Shown here one piece after another: positions 53,081 through 62,316 of a DNA stretch of 64,000 bases. Positions within the stretch are counted from its first letter, which is position 1; every line of letters starts with the position of its first letter. Source of the DNA: Roseomonas sp. (GTDB lineage: Bacteria > Pseudomonadota > Alphaproteobacteria > Acetobacterales > Acetobacteraceae); assembly GCA_020249435.1 (NCBI GenBank), contig JADCFQ010000007.1, positions 62,001 to 126,000 of the forward strand, written 5' to 3'. A program made the position numbers and the translations under genes. The notes under the pieces are model-generated. The model made no database searches. It was not told the origin of the DNA and worked only from the letters and a program-made list of their open reading frames with translations.

Positions 53081-54601
53081 TCAGCCCGGCCTATGGCCGA
53101 AGCCCAAGGCCGGTTCGGGGGCAGTATCTATCCAGATTGCCTTGCTTTGCGTCAGTTCGGCCAAAACCTCCTGCCCCGAGGAGCGACCATGGCCTGAGGC
53201 GCCAAAGCCGCCAAAGGGCACGGAAACGTGAATGGTGCGATAGCCATTCACCCAAAAGGTCCCTGCCCTCACCCTGTCCGCCACGCGATGCGCCCGGCCC
53301 AAATCACGCGTCCAGACCGCGCCCGCGAGGCCAAAGGGCGTAGCATTGGCCAGCGTGATGGCTTCATCCTCATCCTCGAAAGGGATGGCGGCGACCACGG
53401 GGCCAAATATTTCCTCCCGCGCTGGGCGCGCCTCATTGGAGAGCCCGGCGAGCAAGGTGGGCGGCACCCAAAAGCCGCCTTGGGGCAGTGCGGCGGGTTT
53501 TTCGGCGGCCAATACAGCAGCGCCGGAAGCCGCACCGGCGGCGAGCAATTCCCGCACATGGGCAAATTGCCGCGCATTGGCCAAAGGGCCCATTTCGGTT
53601 GCGGCATCCATGGGATCGCCCAGCCGAATGCGGCGCTGCGCGTCAGCAAGCGCGGCGACAAACCGATCATGCAGGCGGCGCTGCACCAGAAGCCGTGACC
53701 CCGCAACACAGGATTGCCCGCTGCCGGCATAGATCGCCTGCTGCGCGCCCTGGATCGCGCTGGCGAAATCCGCATCGTCAAAGACGATATTGGCGCTTTT
53801 GCCACCGAGTTCGAGCAAGCTCGGCACGCCACGCGCGGCGGCAGCGGCAGCGACCGCGCGGCCTGCCGCGACGCCGCCCACAAACACCACCTTGGCGATT
53901 TCGGGGGCAGCAAGTAGCGCCGTACCCGTGCCCTGTCCCGGCCCCGCGATCACCTGGAACAGGCCGCGTGGTAGCCCGGCTTGTTCGGCAAGCAACCCAA
54001 GTGCGAGGGAGGTCAGCGGCGTAAATTCCGATGGCTTCAGCACCACCGCATTGCCGGCTGCGAGCGCTGGAAAGACATTCCAGCCAGCGGTGAAAATCGG
54101 TGCATTCCAGGGCGTGATGGCCAGCACCACGCCAAGCGCCTCACGCCTTACCATGACGGTATGGCCGGAAGGGACGGGAATGATCCGGCCTTCGATCTTG
54201 TCGCACCAACCGGCCCAGTATTCTGCCATTTCCGCGACACGGGCGACTTCCGCGCGCGTATCGCGCAAGGGTTTGCCGGTTTGCGCGGATTCCAACCGCG
54301 CCAGCTTATCCGCGTTTTGCCGGAGTAAGGGCGCAATGGCCCAAAGCCGGCGGCCGCGTTCGGCGCCACTCAACGCCTGCCAAACACCCTGCGCGCGCGC
54401 CGCGCTGCTGGTGGCTTCAGCGATAAGGCCCGCGCCTGCGCTGGCATAGTCGAGCAGCGCCCCACCCGTTGTTGGGTCTTGCAAGGTGATGAGGGCGCCA
54501 TCGCCCGCGATGATCTCGCCATTCACCAGGCTGCCGGTGAGCCCAGCCAAAAGCGCGGTGACTTCGGCGGTGAGAACGGCTTTGGCGCTGAAGGGGGTCA
54601 T
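53081..54601 (-). CDS. Aldehyde dehydrogenase
   Basis: A 506-residue NAD(P)-dependent aldehyde dehydrogenase. Catalytic Cys298 is in AGSGQSCVAGSRL, Glu264 in LLELGGKSAN, and Asn166 in TPWNAP. The length is standard. It is co-transcribed with the hydroxyisobutyrate-dehydrogenase-like gene upstream (ATGA overlap), so an alcohol-acid semialdehyde pair is likely. Confidence 0.92.
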   Translation of the reverse strand: MTPFSAKAVLTAEVTALLAGLTGSLVNGEIIAGDGALITLQDPTTGGALLDYASAGAGLIAEATSSAARAQGVWQALSGAERGRRLWAIAPLLRQNADKLARLESAQTGKPLRDTRAEVARVAEMAEYWAGWCDKIEGRIIPVPSGHTVMVRREALGVVLAITPWNAPIFTAGWNVFPALAAGNAVVLKPSEFTPLTSLALGLLAEQAGLPRGLFQVIAGPGQGTGTALLAAPEIAKVVFVGGVAAGRAVAAAAAARGVPSLLELGGKSANIVFDDADFASAIQGAQQAIYAGSGQSCVAGSRLLVQRRLHDRFVAALADAQRRIRLGDPMDAATEMGPLANARQFAHVRELLAAGAASGAAVLAAEKPAALPQGGFWVPPTLLAGLSNEARPAREEIFGPVVAAIPFEDEDEAITLANATPFGLAGAVWTRDLGRAHRVADRVRAGTFWVNGYRTIHVSVPFGGFGASGHGRSSGQEVLAELTQSKAIWIDTAPEPALGFGHRPG

Positions 54602-55497
54602 GGCTTGGCTCCTGTAAAAAGCGCTGCCGAGAGGCGGTTGAAATCAGCCTCATCCGGCACCGCGTCGCGCAATTCCTGCCACAGCGCAGCGGCGCGGCCG
54701 GTTGCATGCAGCGATACATCCAATTCCCGCGCGAGTTCCAGCGCGAGACCGACATCCTTGCGCATCAGCCCAGCGCTGAAACCTGAGTCAAAGCTGCCGG
54801 GGATGATCCAGCGCGGCCAATTCACCTCGGTCACCGCGGAACGGCCCGAGGCGCCATTCAACACCGGCAAGAGCGCTTCCGGCGAAACCCCGGCAGCAGC
54901 ACCAAGGCGCAGCGCCTCACCGGCGGTGACCAGATGGCTTGCGACGAGAAGGTTGTTCACCAACTTCGCCACCTGCCCCGCCCCGGATGGCCCGATATGC
55001 AAAAGCCGTGCAGTCAAGTGTTGCAGGATGGGTGTTGCGCGTTCCAAGGCGACGGCATCGCCACCCACCATCATGGCCATGCTGCCCGCAGCGGCACCGG
55101 CAGGGCCGCCTGAGACCGGCGCATCCAGATAGAAAACGCCCTGTGCCTTGGCTTGTTCGGCGAAGCTCTGCACGGCGCGCGGTGACAGGGTTGAGGTGTC
55201 AATGATCACGGCATCTTGCGGCAAGGCGGGCAGTGCGTGGTTCAGCACCTCGGCCACCGCAGCATCATGCGGCAGGGAGAAGAGGGTGATCTCGGCGATG
55301 CTGTCCTTGAGATCGGCGCCGATGCTGGCACCGGCTTGGCGTGCGGCATCGCGCTTGCCAGGGTCCAAATCCCAGGCGCTTGGCTTGTGGCCGGCCTCAA
55401 GAAGCCGCTTGAGCATCGCCATGCCCATATTGCCGAGACCGATTACCGCGACCACTGGCGCCTCCCCCTCAAACCTGGACTCTCCGGCGCTTTCCAT
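54598..55497 (-). CDS. 3-hydroxyisobutyrate dehydrogenase-like enzyme
   Basis: A 299-residue beta-hydroxyacid dehydrogenase. GLGNMGMAML near 20-30 is the NAD(P) motif, DAPVSGGPAGA near 124-134 binds substrate, and the catalytic Lys is in GAGQVAKLVNN (about 174). The family oxidises 3-hydroxyisobutyrate, glycerate, tartronate semialdehyde and relatives. Its stop overlaps the aldehyde dehydrogenase start. Confidence 0.88.
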   Translation of the reverse strand: MESAGESRFEGEAPVVAVIGLGNMGMAMLKRLLEAGHKPSAWDLDPGKRDAARQAGASIGADLKDSIAEITLFSLPHDAAVAEVLNHALPALPQDAVIIDTSTLSPRAVQSFAEQAKAQGVFYLDAPVSGGPAGAAAGSMAMMVGGDAVALERATPILQHLTARLLHIGPSGAGQVAKLVNNLLVASHLVTAGEALRLGAAAGVSPEALLPVLNGASGRSAVTEVNWPRWIIPGSFDSGFSAGLMRKDVGLALELARELDVSLHATGRAAALWQELRDAVPDEADFNRLSAALFTGAKP

Positions 55498-55563
55498 AGC
55501 GCCGCAACGCCGTGAGGGCCAAGGCAGTTTGCGCCGTGTGGCTTTCCTGCGTAACAGGCTAGC

Positions 55564-56016
55564 ATGGCAGTTCTCACTATTCTTTCCCGCATCAAGGGCA
55601 TGATCGGCGAAGCGCGTTTTGGCGTGCTGATGGAATTTCTGCGCTTCGGTGTGGTGGGCACGATTGGCTTTGTGGTGGATACGGCGGTGCTTTATGCGGG
55701 GTTGGCGCTGGGGCTTGGGCTTTATGGCGGGCGCGCGGTTTCCTACCTGGTGGCGGCGACCACGACCTGGGCGCTCAATCGGTTATGGACCTTTCGCGGG
55801 CGCGGTGATGGCCCTGTTCATCAGCAATGGGCGCTTTTCCTGCTGGTCAATCTGATCGGCTTTGCGATGAATTACGGCACCTATGCCGCGCTGATCATCT
55901 TTGTACCGCTGGTGGCAGCGCATCCGGTGTTGGGTGTCGCTGCCGGGGCCATCGCCGGCATGTTCGGCAATTTCGTGCTGTCACGCCAATTGGTGTTTCG
56001 CGCGCGCGGGACGTAA
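55564..56016 (+). CDS. GtrA-family membrane protein
   Basis: A 150-residue, four-segment GtrA-like protein (about 27-47, 56-76, 91-112 and 117-140). FLRFGVVGTIGFVVDTAVLY and the ending GNFVLSRQLVFR are family marks. GtrA proteins are thought to flip lipid-linked glucose or other sugars for wall or O-antigen modification. No glycosyltransferase is adjacent here. A strong terminator follows. Confidence 0.87.
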   Translation: MAVLTILSRIKGMIGEARFGVLMEFLRFGVVGTIGFVVDTAVLYAGLALGLGLYGGRAVSYLVAATTTWALNRLWTFRGRGDGPVHQQWALFLLVNLIGFAMNYGTYAALIIFVPLVAAHPVLGVAAGAIAGMFGNFVLSRQLVFRARGT

Positions 56017-56045
56017 AAAAGGGGGCGCCGAGACGCCCCCTTCTT
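56015..56045 (-). terminator. Bidirectional terminator between GtrA and the LivJ-like gene
   Basis: GGGGGCG (56021-56027) pairs with CGCCCCC (56034-56040) around a six-base loop. On the minus strand it is followed by six T (56015-56020), and on the plus strand by TTCTT. It ends the convergent GtrA and LivJ-like genes. Confidence 0.85.
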
Positions 56046-56058
56046 CAGTTTGGCCGCA

Positions 56059-57297
56059 TCAGCTCCTGACGAAGTTGCAGCCGCCTTCGGAAATCGGGCG
56101 GAAGGCTTCATTCGCATCGGTGGTTTGCAGCAGCTTGTAATAATCAAACGCGCCGCGGCTTTCTTCGGGCTTCTTCACCTCGAACAAATAAGCCGGGTGC
56201 AGCTTGCGGCCGTCGGCTCGGATGGTGCCGGGACCGAAGCAATCATCGTCGCAGGGAATGGCCTTCATCCGCGCAACAGTTGCTGCACCGCTTTGCTTGG
56301 CTTGCGCCGGCCCCATATCAACGACCGTCTTCAAATAATGCAGCACCGCCGCATAACCGCCGGCATGGTTCATACAAAGCGCATTCTGCCCGATATTGGG
56401 CCGCACGCGGGCCGAGAAAGCGCGGGTGCGGTCATTCATGTCCCAATAGAAGGTTTCGGTGCAGATCAGCCCTTGCGTCGTTGCAAGCCCAAGCGCATGC
56501 ACATCAGGCAAGAACATCAGCAGGCTGGCAAGCTTGATGCCGCGGCGCATGATACCGAATTCCGCTGCCTGCTTGATGCAGTTGATGGTGTCACTGCCAG
56601 CATTGGCAAGGCCGATCACCTTGGCGCGCGAAGCCTGCGCCTGCACCAAAAAGGCCGAGAAATCCGTCGTGCCCGGGAAGGGTGTGCGCACCTGGCCGAG
56701 AACACGCCCACCAGCATTACGCACGAAATTCGCGGTATCGCGTTCCAGCGCATGGCCGAAGGCGTAATCAGCCGTAATAAAGAACCAGCTATCGCCACCG
56801 GCACGCACTGTGGCACCGCCGGTGGATTTGGCAAGCATCCAGGTGTCATAGGTCCAATGCACCGTATTTGGCGTACAGGCACGCCCGGTAAGGTCCGAGG
56901 TCGCGGAGGTAGTATTCAAAAAAACCTTGTTTTTGTCGCGAATGATCTCATTCGCCGCGAGTGCGACGGAAGAAGCGCCGCCATCGACAACAACATCAAC
57001 GCCGTCGCGGTCAATCCATTGCCGCGTCAGGTTGGAACCGACATCGGGGCGGTTTTGATTATCGCCGAACAGCACTTCGATATTGAAGCCGCGATTGCTC
57101 ATTTCAGCCGCTGCCTGACGCACACAGGCGAGCTCCGTCGGGCCGCTCACGTCACGATAGGTGCCGGAAAAATCCGTCAGCAGTGCGATCTTGATGGTAT
57201 TGGCGGCCTGCGCCTTTGCGCCTTGCCAGGGCAGGCCACCAATGCCGGTGCCAATGCCCGCGCCGGCCGCAAGGGCCGTGCGACGTGTTACATTCAT
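56059..57297 (-). CDS. Branched-chain-type (LivJ-like) ABC binding protein
   Basis: A 412-residue Peripla_BP_6 protein. MNVTRRTALAAGAGIGTGIGG is a Tat-like signal. IKIALLTDFSGTYRDVSGPTELACVRQA is the usual opening of LivJ/AmiC-type receptors. No permease (LivHM) or ATPase (LivFG) gene is near, so it is an orphan receptor and may be coupled to the IPNS-like gene upstream. The ligand is unknown. Start ATG 57297 is chosen because the upstream residues are not signal-like. Confidence 0.86.
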   Translation of the reverse strand: MNVTRRTALAAGAGIGTGIGGLPWQGAKAQAANTIKIALLTDFSGTYRDVSGPTELACVRQAAAEMSNRGFNIEVLFGDNQNRPDVGSNLTRQWIDRDGVDVVVDGGASSVALAANEIIRDKNKVFLNTTSATSDLTGRACTPNTVHWTYDTWMLAKSTGGATVRAGGDSWFFITADYAFGHALERDTANFVRNAGGRVLGQVRTPFPGTTDFSAFLVQAQASRAKVIGLANAGSDTINCIKQAAEFGIMRRGIKLASLLMFLPDVHALGLATTQGLICTETFYWDMNDRTRAFSARVRPNIGQNALCMNHAGGYAAVLHYLKTVVDMGPAQAKQSGAATVARMKAIPCDDDCFGPGTIRADGRKLHPAYLFEVKKPEESRGAFDYYKLLQTTDANEAFRPISEGGCNFVRS

Positions 57298-57314
57298 GAA
57301 GTTACCTCCCAAAA

Positions 57315-57387
57315 CGGTTCGAAGCCTTTGCGGCTGCGTGAAGGCTACGCCTTCTGCAAGGAAGGTAAAGCCCCCCGGTTCGAACCG
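57315..57387. other. Nested inverted repeats between the LivJ-like and IPNS-like genes
   Basis: CGGTTCGAA (57315-57323) pairs with TTCGAACCG (57379-57387), enclosing GAAGGC-TAC-GCCTTC (57340-57354). The right arm is also part of CCGGTTCGAACCGG. This may be a terminator or processing signal of the oxygenase mRNA, or a leader of the LivJ-like gene. Confidence 0.5.
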
Positions 57388-57391
57388 GCTT

Positions 57392-58381
57392 TCAGGCGCC
57401 CTGCAACTGCACCTTTTCTTCGGATTTTTCAGCAGCGTGATGGAAATTGGCGCGCTGATAGCCGGTCATGAAATCAGGATAGGTGATGGGTTCCATCCTC
57501 GCCGTTGCGCCATCCGCCGTGATCGGCTTCATGACAGCGCGGTAATTCGCATCCATGAAAAACGGGATCGCATAGCGTTCGCGGCCAGAGCGATTGATCA
57601 CGCGATGCGGCGTCGCCAGGAAGCGATTATCCGTCCAGCGCCGCAACATCATCCCGCCATTGATCAACAACGCGCCTTCAGGCGCCGGCGCATCCAGCCA
57701 GCGCCCATCGGGCAGTCTAAGCGATAGACCCGGCACCTTGTTCTGCGCCAGAATGGTCATGAAGCTCGTGTCCATATGGGGTGCGATGCCGTATTCATTC
57801 TCGGGCGCGGTTGGCTCCTGCGGCGGGTAATGGGACATGCGCAGCGTGAACATCGGCTCCCGGAAAAATGGCGCGAAGTAATCAGCCGGCAGGCCAAGCG
57901 CGCGGGCATAGATCGGCAGCAGCGACAGCCCCAAACCTTCAAACGCCGCGCAGGCTTGCAGGATGTTTGCGCGAAAACCGGGTAAATCCGGCCATTGATT
58001 GGCGCCGCGAAAGCGCACCTTGCCCAGAACATCGGGATGATCAGCGGGCAGGTCCCGCTTGAAGAACACGGCCTCATTCGCGTTCGGCAAAGCCACATCA
58101 CCCACCGCATTCACGCGCGTGGTCGCACCCCGCATCGGCATATAGCCGATATTGTGTTCATTGATCTTGAGGCTGAGTTTCGCGTCCAAGGGTTGCGCGT
58201 GAAAACGCGCTGCCTCAGCGAAGGTTTGATCGAGCAGCGCTTCCGAAATGCCGTGATTGCGGACGAAATAAAAGCCGACTTCGGTGAAGGCGTGGCGGAG
58301 TTCCTCGCCCAGCTTCTCAAGCGCTCCGGGCGCGCCCGCGCGCAAGGGGGCGAGATCAAGAACGGGAATACTGTCGGCCAT
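57392..58381 (-). CDS. Isopenicillin N synthase-like 2-oxoglutarate/Fe(II) oxygenase
   Basis: A 329-residue DIOX_N/2OG-Fe(II) oxygenase. Iron ligands are His202 and Asp204 (APHMDTSFM) and His259 (ATPHRVIN). The usual RxS that holds 2-oxoglutarate is RYA (269-271) here, so the Ser is replaced by Ala. MADSIPVLDLAPLRAG is the normal start (ATG 58381). Relatives hydroxylate amino acids or gibberellin-type substrates. It shares strand with a thiol dioxygenase 66 bases upstream. Confidence 0.83.
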   Translation of the reverse strand: MADSIPVLDLAPLRAGAPGALEKLGEELRHAFTEVGFYFVRNHGISEALLDQTFAEAARFHAQPLDAKLSLKINEHNIGYMPMRGATTRVNAVGDVALPNANEAVFFKRDLPADHPDVLGKVRFRGANQWPDLPGFRANILQACAAFEGLGLSLLPIYARALGLPADYFAPFFREPMFTLRMSHYPPQEPTAPENEYGIAPHMDTSFMTILAQNKVPGLSLRLPDGRWLDAPAPEGALLINGGMMLRRWTDNRFLATPHRVINRSGRERYAIPFFMDANYRAVMKPITADGATARMEPITYPDFMTGYQRANFHHAAEKSEEKVQLQGA

Positions 58382-58447
58382 GGCGAATGATCCCTGCTTA
58401 TCGGCAGGCAGCATCACGCCTCAGGCACATATCCGCAAGAGGCCTGT

Positions 58448-59062
58448 TCAATTGGCCGAGCGGCTCAAATCCCAAAGATTGGGAACGGTCTTATTGTCGT
58501 AGCCGGAGATGAAATATTCGGGCTGGCTGGTCTCGGCATTGAACATGGCGCGCTTCACGGCGCCGATATTGGCACCATAGACATGAATGCTGATGCTGGT
58601 GCGCCCTTCCACCGCGTTTTCGACGCGATGCGTGTCGTAGCTGTCGCTGCTGAGGACCACCACATCGCCACGCTTGGCCCGATCAACCCGGCCTGGGCGC
58701 ATCGGCCCGCCATGCGGGTCTGCGAGCATTTCGGTGGAAATCTCCTCACCCTGATGCACGGCAACCAGGCCCCAAACAGTGTGGTTATGCACGGGCGTCT
58801 TCTGCCCAGGCCCCCAGACGAAACAAACGACCGAGAAACGTTCTTGGGGATCGCAATGCAGCAATAATTGCCGATATGTATCGGTAGGCGCTGTATATTC
58901 CGGCGGCAACCAATTATCCGAAAGCACAAGCCTTCGGAGCAGGTCTGGTGCGTCCTTCAGGAAGCGGGGCTCATCGGCCCCCGCTTCGGCCAGGGCTGTC
59001 ATGCCGCGGACAAAGTCTCGCAGCGGGGCGATGTCTTGCACAAGGGCGCTTCCGTTATCCAT
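58448..59062 (-). CDS. Thiol dioxygenase (cysteine dioxygenase/3-mercaptopropionate type)
   Basis: A 204-residue cupin. The iron triad is His92, His94 (PVHNHTVWGLV) and His145 (THRVENA), and the Ser-His-Tyr relay is SISIHVYGANI (around 157-162), as in cysteine dioxygenase. Arg64-Gln65 (TYRQLL) sits where the substrate-carboxylate Arg is expected; a Gln here is more like mercaptopropionate dioxygenase. It oxidises a thiol to a sulfinate with O2. ATG 59062 is preferred. Confidence 0.86.
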   Translation of the reverse strand: MDNGSALVQDIAPLRDFVRGMTALAEAGADEPRFLKDAPDLLRRLVLSDNWLPPEYTAPTDTYRQLLLHCDPQERFSVVCFVWGPGQKTPVHNHTVWGLVAVHQGEEISTEMLADPHGGPMRPGRVDRAKRGDVVVLSSDSYDTHRVENAVEGRTSISIHVYGANIGAVKRAMFNAETSQPEYFISGYDNKTVPNLWDLSRSAN

Positions 59063-59116
59063 GAAACGCAGAATTGAACATTTTGGAAGCAATTGCAACT
59101 TTTAGTTTAGTAATTT

Positions 59117-60184
59117 TCAAAGACCCTCCGCCGTCAGAACAATGCGGCCAGTCACCTTGCCATCTTTCAACCTATTGAGCGCAGTATCGGCTTGGTTAAG
59201 CGGCATGCGGGTAATCGGAATACCCGGCAAGCCACCCTTCTGGGCAATACCGACCAATTCCCGCAACTCCTTGACATTGCCCACATATGAACCCTGGATG
59301 GTGAGTGCCCGCATCGGCATCACCGGCAGCGGCACGGCCAATTCGCCGCCAAAGAGCCCCACCTGCACCAGCTTTCCGCCCTTGCGCAGCGCATCAAAGG
59401 CGCTCCGCGCTGTCTCCGTGCCGTTCACCAGGTCAATAATGGCGCGCACCGGGCCGCCACAGGCTTCCATGATGCGCTTGGCCGTATCCGCATCCCCGCC
59501 CTGGACAATATCGGTGGCCCCTTCCCGCTTGGCGGCTTCCAGCTTGGCCGGACTCACATCCACCATCACGATTCGCCGATGGCCCTTGGCCTTCAGCACG
59601 GCAATCGCATTCAGGCCGAGACCACCGGCGCCGATCAGCACAATCGGCTCATCGGCCGGCATCGGCATCACCTTATTGATGGCGCTGAACACCGTAATGC
59701 CCGAACAGGCATAGGTTGCGGCCAAGGCGGGATCGAGGTTCCCCACCGGCACCAAATGCCGCGGCTCCGGCGCCAGCACATGCGTCGCATAGCCACCATG
59801 CTGATAAACGCCGAGGCTTTTGGGCGCGAGGCACATATTATCCTCATCCGCGCGGCAGGAATCACAGGTGCCGCAGCCAACCCAAGGAAAGACCACCATA
59901 TGGTCACCGACCTTGAGGCCGGCGCCATTGGCATCGGGGCCCCATTTCAGCACGCGCCCGACAATCTCATGCCCCATGGCAAGCGGCAGCTTCACGCCGC
60001 GATCGGAAAGTTTCAGATAGCCGCGCGAGCCGAGATCATAGCCACCTTCCCAGATATGCAGATCCGAATGGCAAACCCCCGCATGGGTGATTTCGAGCAA
60101 GACCTGCTGGCCGGTGGGTTCCGGTGTTGGGATTTCGATTTCCTGAAGCGGTTTTCCGGCTTCAATGACAGCCCAGGCGCGCAT
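59117..60184 (-). CDS. Zinc-dependent alcohol dehydrogenase
   Basis: A 355-residue MDR alcohol dehydrogenase. Catalytic zinc ligands are Cys38 and His72 (GVCHSD and MGHEIVG), structural zinc Cys104, 107, 110 and 118 (GCGTCDSC). The NAD domain has LIGAGGLGLNAIAVLKAKG. Start ATG 60184 (MRAWAVIEAG) is chosen; the frame is open beyond. It lies between the thiol dioxygenase and a Bug gene on the same strand. Confidence 0.9.
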   Translation of the reverse strand: MRAWAVIEAGKPLQEIEIPTPEPTGQQVLLEITHAGVCHSDLHIWEGGYDLGSRGYLKLSDRGVKLPLAMGHEIVGRVLKWGPDANGAGLKVGDHMVVFPWVGCGTCDSCRADEDNMCLAPKSLGVYQHGGYATHVLAPEPRHLVPVGNLDPALAATYACSGITVFSAINKVMPMPADEPIVLIGAGGLGLNAIAVLKAKGHRRIVMVDVSPAKLEAAKREGATDIVQGGDADTAKRIMEACGGPVRAIIDLVNGTETARSAFDALRKGGKLVQVGLFGGELAVPLPVMPMRALTIQGSYVGNVKELRELVGIAQKGGLPGIPITRMPLNQADTALNRLKDGKVTGRIVLTAEGL

Positions 60185-60255
60185 GTTTGGGTTTCCTTCC
60201 TGATTGGCGTTGCGCGCATGGGAACAAGGGAGGGCCTTCAGGTCAAGCGCTGGTG

Positions 60256-61227
60256 TCAATCCGGGCGGATATTATTCTCCCGCACCACGCGGCCCCAGGT
60301 CGCGATTTGGGCAGAGAGGAATTGAATGAAGGCGGCTTCGCCTTGCGGGTTCAGGTCTATGCCAAGGCCGATGATGCGTTGGCGGAGTTCCGGCACATCC
60401 AAGGCCTTGCGCACCGCCGCTTCCATGCGCGCCTTGATTGCCTCCGGCAGGCGCGCGGGGCCGAGGAAACCCCAGAAGGCCCGCGAATCAACACCCGTAA
60501 TGCCAAGTTCCGTCATGCTCGGCACATCCGGGATATTGGGGCTGCGCGTGGCGCTGGTTTGCGCGAGGGGCACCAGCGTGCCGGCATCAATATGCACGCC
60601 AATGGCGGGGCGGGTCGCGATCGGCAAATCCACCTCACCCGCCGCGGCCGCGACCGCGAGTGGCCCACCGCCACGATAGGGCACATGCACCAGCTTGAAG
60701 CCGCCGGCGCGTTGGATAAGTTCCATGGTCAAATGCGCCAGGCTGCCATTGCCGATGGTGCCATAGGTGACCGTCTCTGGCTTGGCCTTCGCTGCCGCGA
60801 CCACATCGGCGAAACTGCGATAGGGGCGCGTGCGATGCGCGGTCAGCACCATGGGCGCGGTGCCGAACAATAAAAGCGAGGTCAAATCGCGTTCAGTATC
60901 AAAGCCCATATTCGGGATCAGCGCCGGATTGACCGCATGCGTGTCAAAGACGATCAGCCATGTATTGCCATCCGGTGCCGCACGCGCGACCTGCGCGGTG
61001 CCGAGTGACCCGGAAGCGCCGCCGCGATTTTCCACAATGAAGGGCACGCCGAATTCAGCCTGCAAATGGGGTTGCAGCAGCCGCGCCAGCGCATCGGTTG
61101 ACCCACCCGGCGGGAAGGGCACCACGATACGAATGGGGCCATTCGGCCAATTGCCCTGCGCTTGGGCGATATGCGGTGCGGCCAAAAGGCCGGGCATGGC
61201 GGCAAGGATGGTGCGTTTGGTGATCAT
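60256..61227 (-). CDS. Bug/TctC-like carboxylate receptor
   Basis: A 323-residue Bug receptor with signal MITKRTILAAMPGLLAAPHIAQAQ. IRIVVPFPPGGSTDALARLL, VENRGGASGSLGTAQVARA and TYGTIGNGSLAHLTMELIQRA are family marks. It lies 72 bases upstream of the alcohol dehydrogenase gene. This is the fourth Bug receptor of the window. Confidence 0.89.
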   Translation of the reverse strand: MITKRTILAAMPGLLAAPHIAQAQGNWPNGPIRIVVPFPPGGSTDALARLLQPHLQAEFGVPFIVENRGGASGSLGTAQVARAAPDGNTWLIVFDTHAVNPALIPNMGFDTERDLTSLLLFGTAPMVLTAHRTRPYRSFADVVAAAKAKPETVTYGTIGNGSLAHLTMELIQRAGGFKLVHVPYRGGGPLAVAAAAGEVDLPIATRPAIGVHIDAGTLVPLAQTSATRSPNIPDVPSMTELGITGVDSRAFWGFLGPARLPEAIKARMEAAVRKALDVPELRQRIIGLGIDLNPQGEAAFIQFLSAQIATWGRVVRENNIRPD

Positions 61228-61254
61228 GTCAGATTTCTCCCGGTCTTTGTTGCT

Positions 61255-62316
61255 TCAGGTTTTTGGCGCGGGCGGTATGGCCTTCGCGGCCATCAGCGCG
61301 CGGCGGATTTCGGCTTCTGCCTTGTCCAATTCCACCGCCGCATCGGCGCGCTGGGCGCGGGCCCGTTCGGCGATGTTCAAACTATCTTCAATCGTTGCCA
61401 CCAGCAGCTGATTGGCCTGCTTTACTGCGGCGAGATCAAACACGCCGCGTTCGATTTCATTGCGCGCTTCCGCATTGCCCTGGCGCAGCCGCTCAGCATT
61501 CGCGGTCAGCAATTGATTGGTCAGGTCATTGGCCTGCTTCAGCGTCTGCCCCGCATCGCGCATGCGCTGAATGGCAAGTGCCTGCGCCAATTGCTGGCGC
61601 CACAGCGGCACGGTATTGGCCACCACGGATTGGATCTTCGCAGCCAGCGCCTTGTCATTTTCCTGAATGAGCCGGATGGAAGGCAGCGCCTGCATCGCGA
61701 CTTGCCGCGTCAGGCGCAGATCATGGATGCGCCGATCAAGCTCATCCCGCGCCGCGCGCAAATCGCGCAGCTTTTGCGCCGCCAGCATATCGCCTGACGT
61801 CGCTTTGGCTTCAGCTTCGGGGATGGCGGTGCTGTCTGTGGCGTTCAGCACCATCTCACCGGCTGCGATGTGATCGCCAAGGCCATGGAACCAATCAAGC
61901 GTTGCGCCATAAAGCCGTTCCAGCTTCTCGACATCTTCCAACAGCCGCGTGCGATGCGCATCCAGCTTATCGCCAATCGCTTCCACCTGGTCCTTCAGCC
62001 CCTCATAGCGGCTGATCACCTGCGCGGCCTCGGCCCCTGCCTTATTGAACAGGCGCGCAAAGAAGCCTGGCTTTTCCGCAAGGCCCGAAACATCAAAGCC
62101 GCGCAGCGCGGTCAACAAGTTGCCGAGTGTCTGCCCAGCCTCCCCCGCTTCGCGGTTTTTCGCCCCTTCCAGCATGGCATCCGCCGCCGCCGAGGCGCGG
62201 GTTTGCGCTTCCTGTCCGAAGCGGAGGACGGCAGCCGGGTCCGTCACATCCAACTGGGCCGCGAGGCGTTCAACCTCGGCCCGGCGTTCCTCAGGGGTCA
62301 CGATAATGTCGCTCAT
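61255..62316 (-). CDS. telA: Toxic anion resistance (TelA-family) protein
   Basis: A 353-residue, mostly helical TelA-family protein. QAMQALPSIRLIQENDKALAAKIQSVVANTVPLWRQQLAQALAIQRMR and the preceding DRRIHDLRLTRQVAMQA are family signatures. TelA is linked to tellurite and other stress resistance and to the XpaC family. It starts in an ATGA overlap with the XpaC-like gene, so they are co-translated. Confidence 0.88.
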   Translation of the reverse strand: MSDIIVTPEERRAEVERLAAQLDVTDPAAVLRFGQEAQTRASAAADAMLEGAKNREAGEAGQTLGNLLTALRGFDVSGLAEKPGFFARLFNKAGAEAAQVISRYEGLKDQVEAIGDKLDAHRTRLLEDVEKLERLYGATLDWFHGLGDHIAAGEMVLNATDSTAIPEAEAKATSGDMLAAQKLRDLRAARDELDRRIHDLRLTRQVAMQALPSIRLIQENDKALAAKIQSVVANTVPLWRQQLAQALAIQRMRDAGQTLKQANDLTNQLLTANAERLRQGNAEARNEIERGVFDLAAVKQANQLLVATIEDSLNIAERARAQRADAAVELDKAEAEIRRALMAAKAIPPAPKT

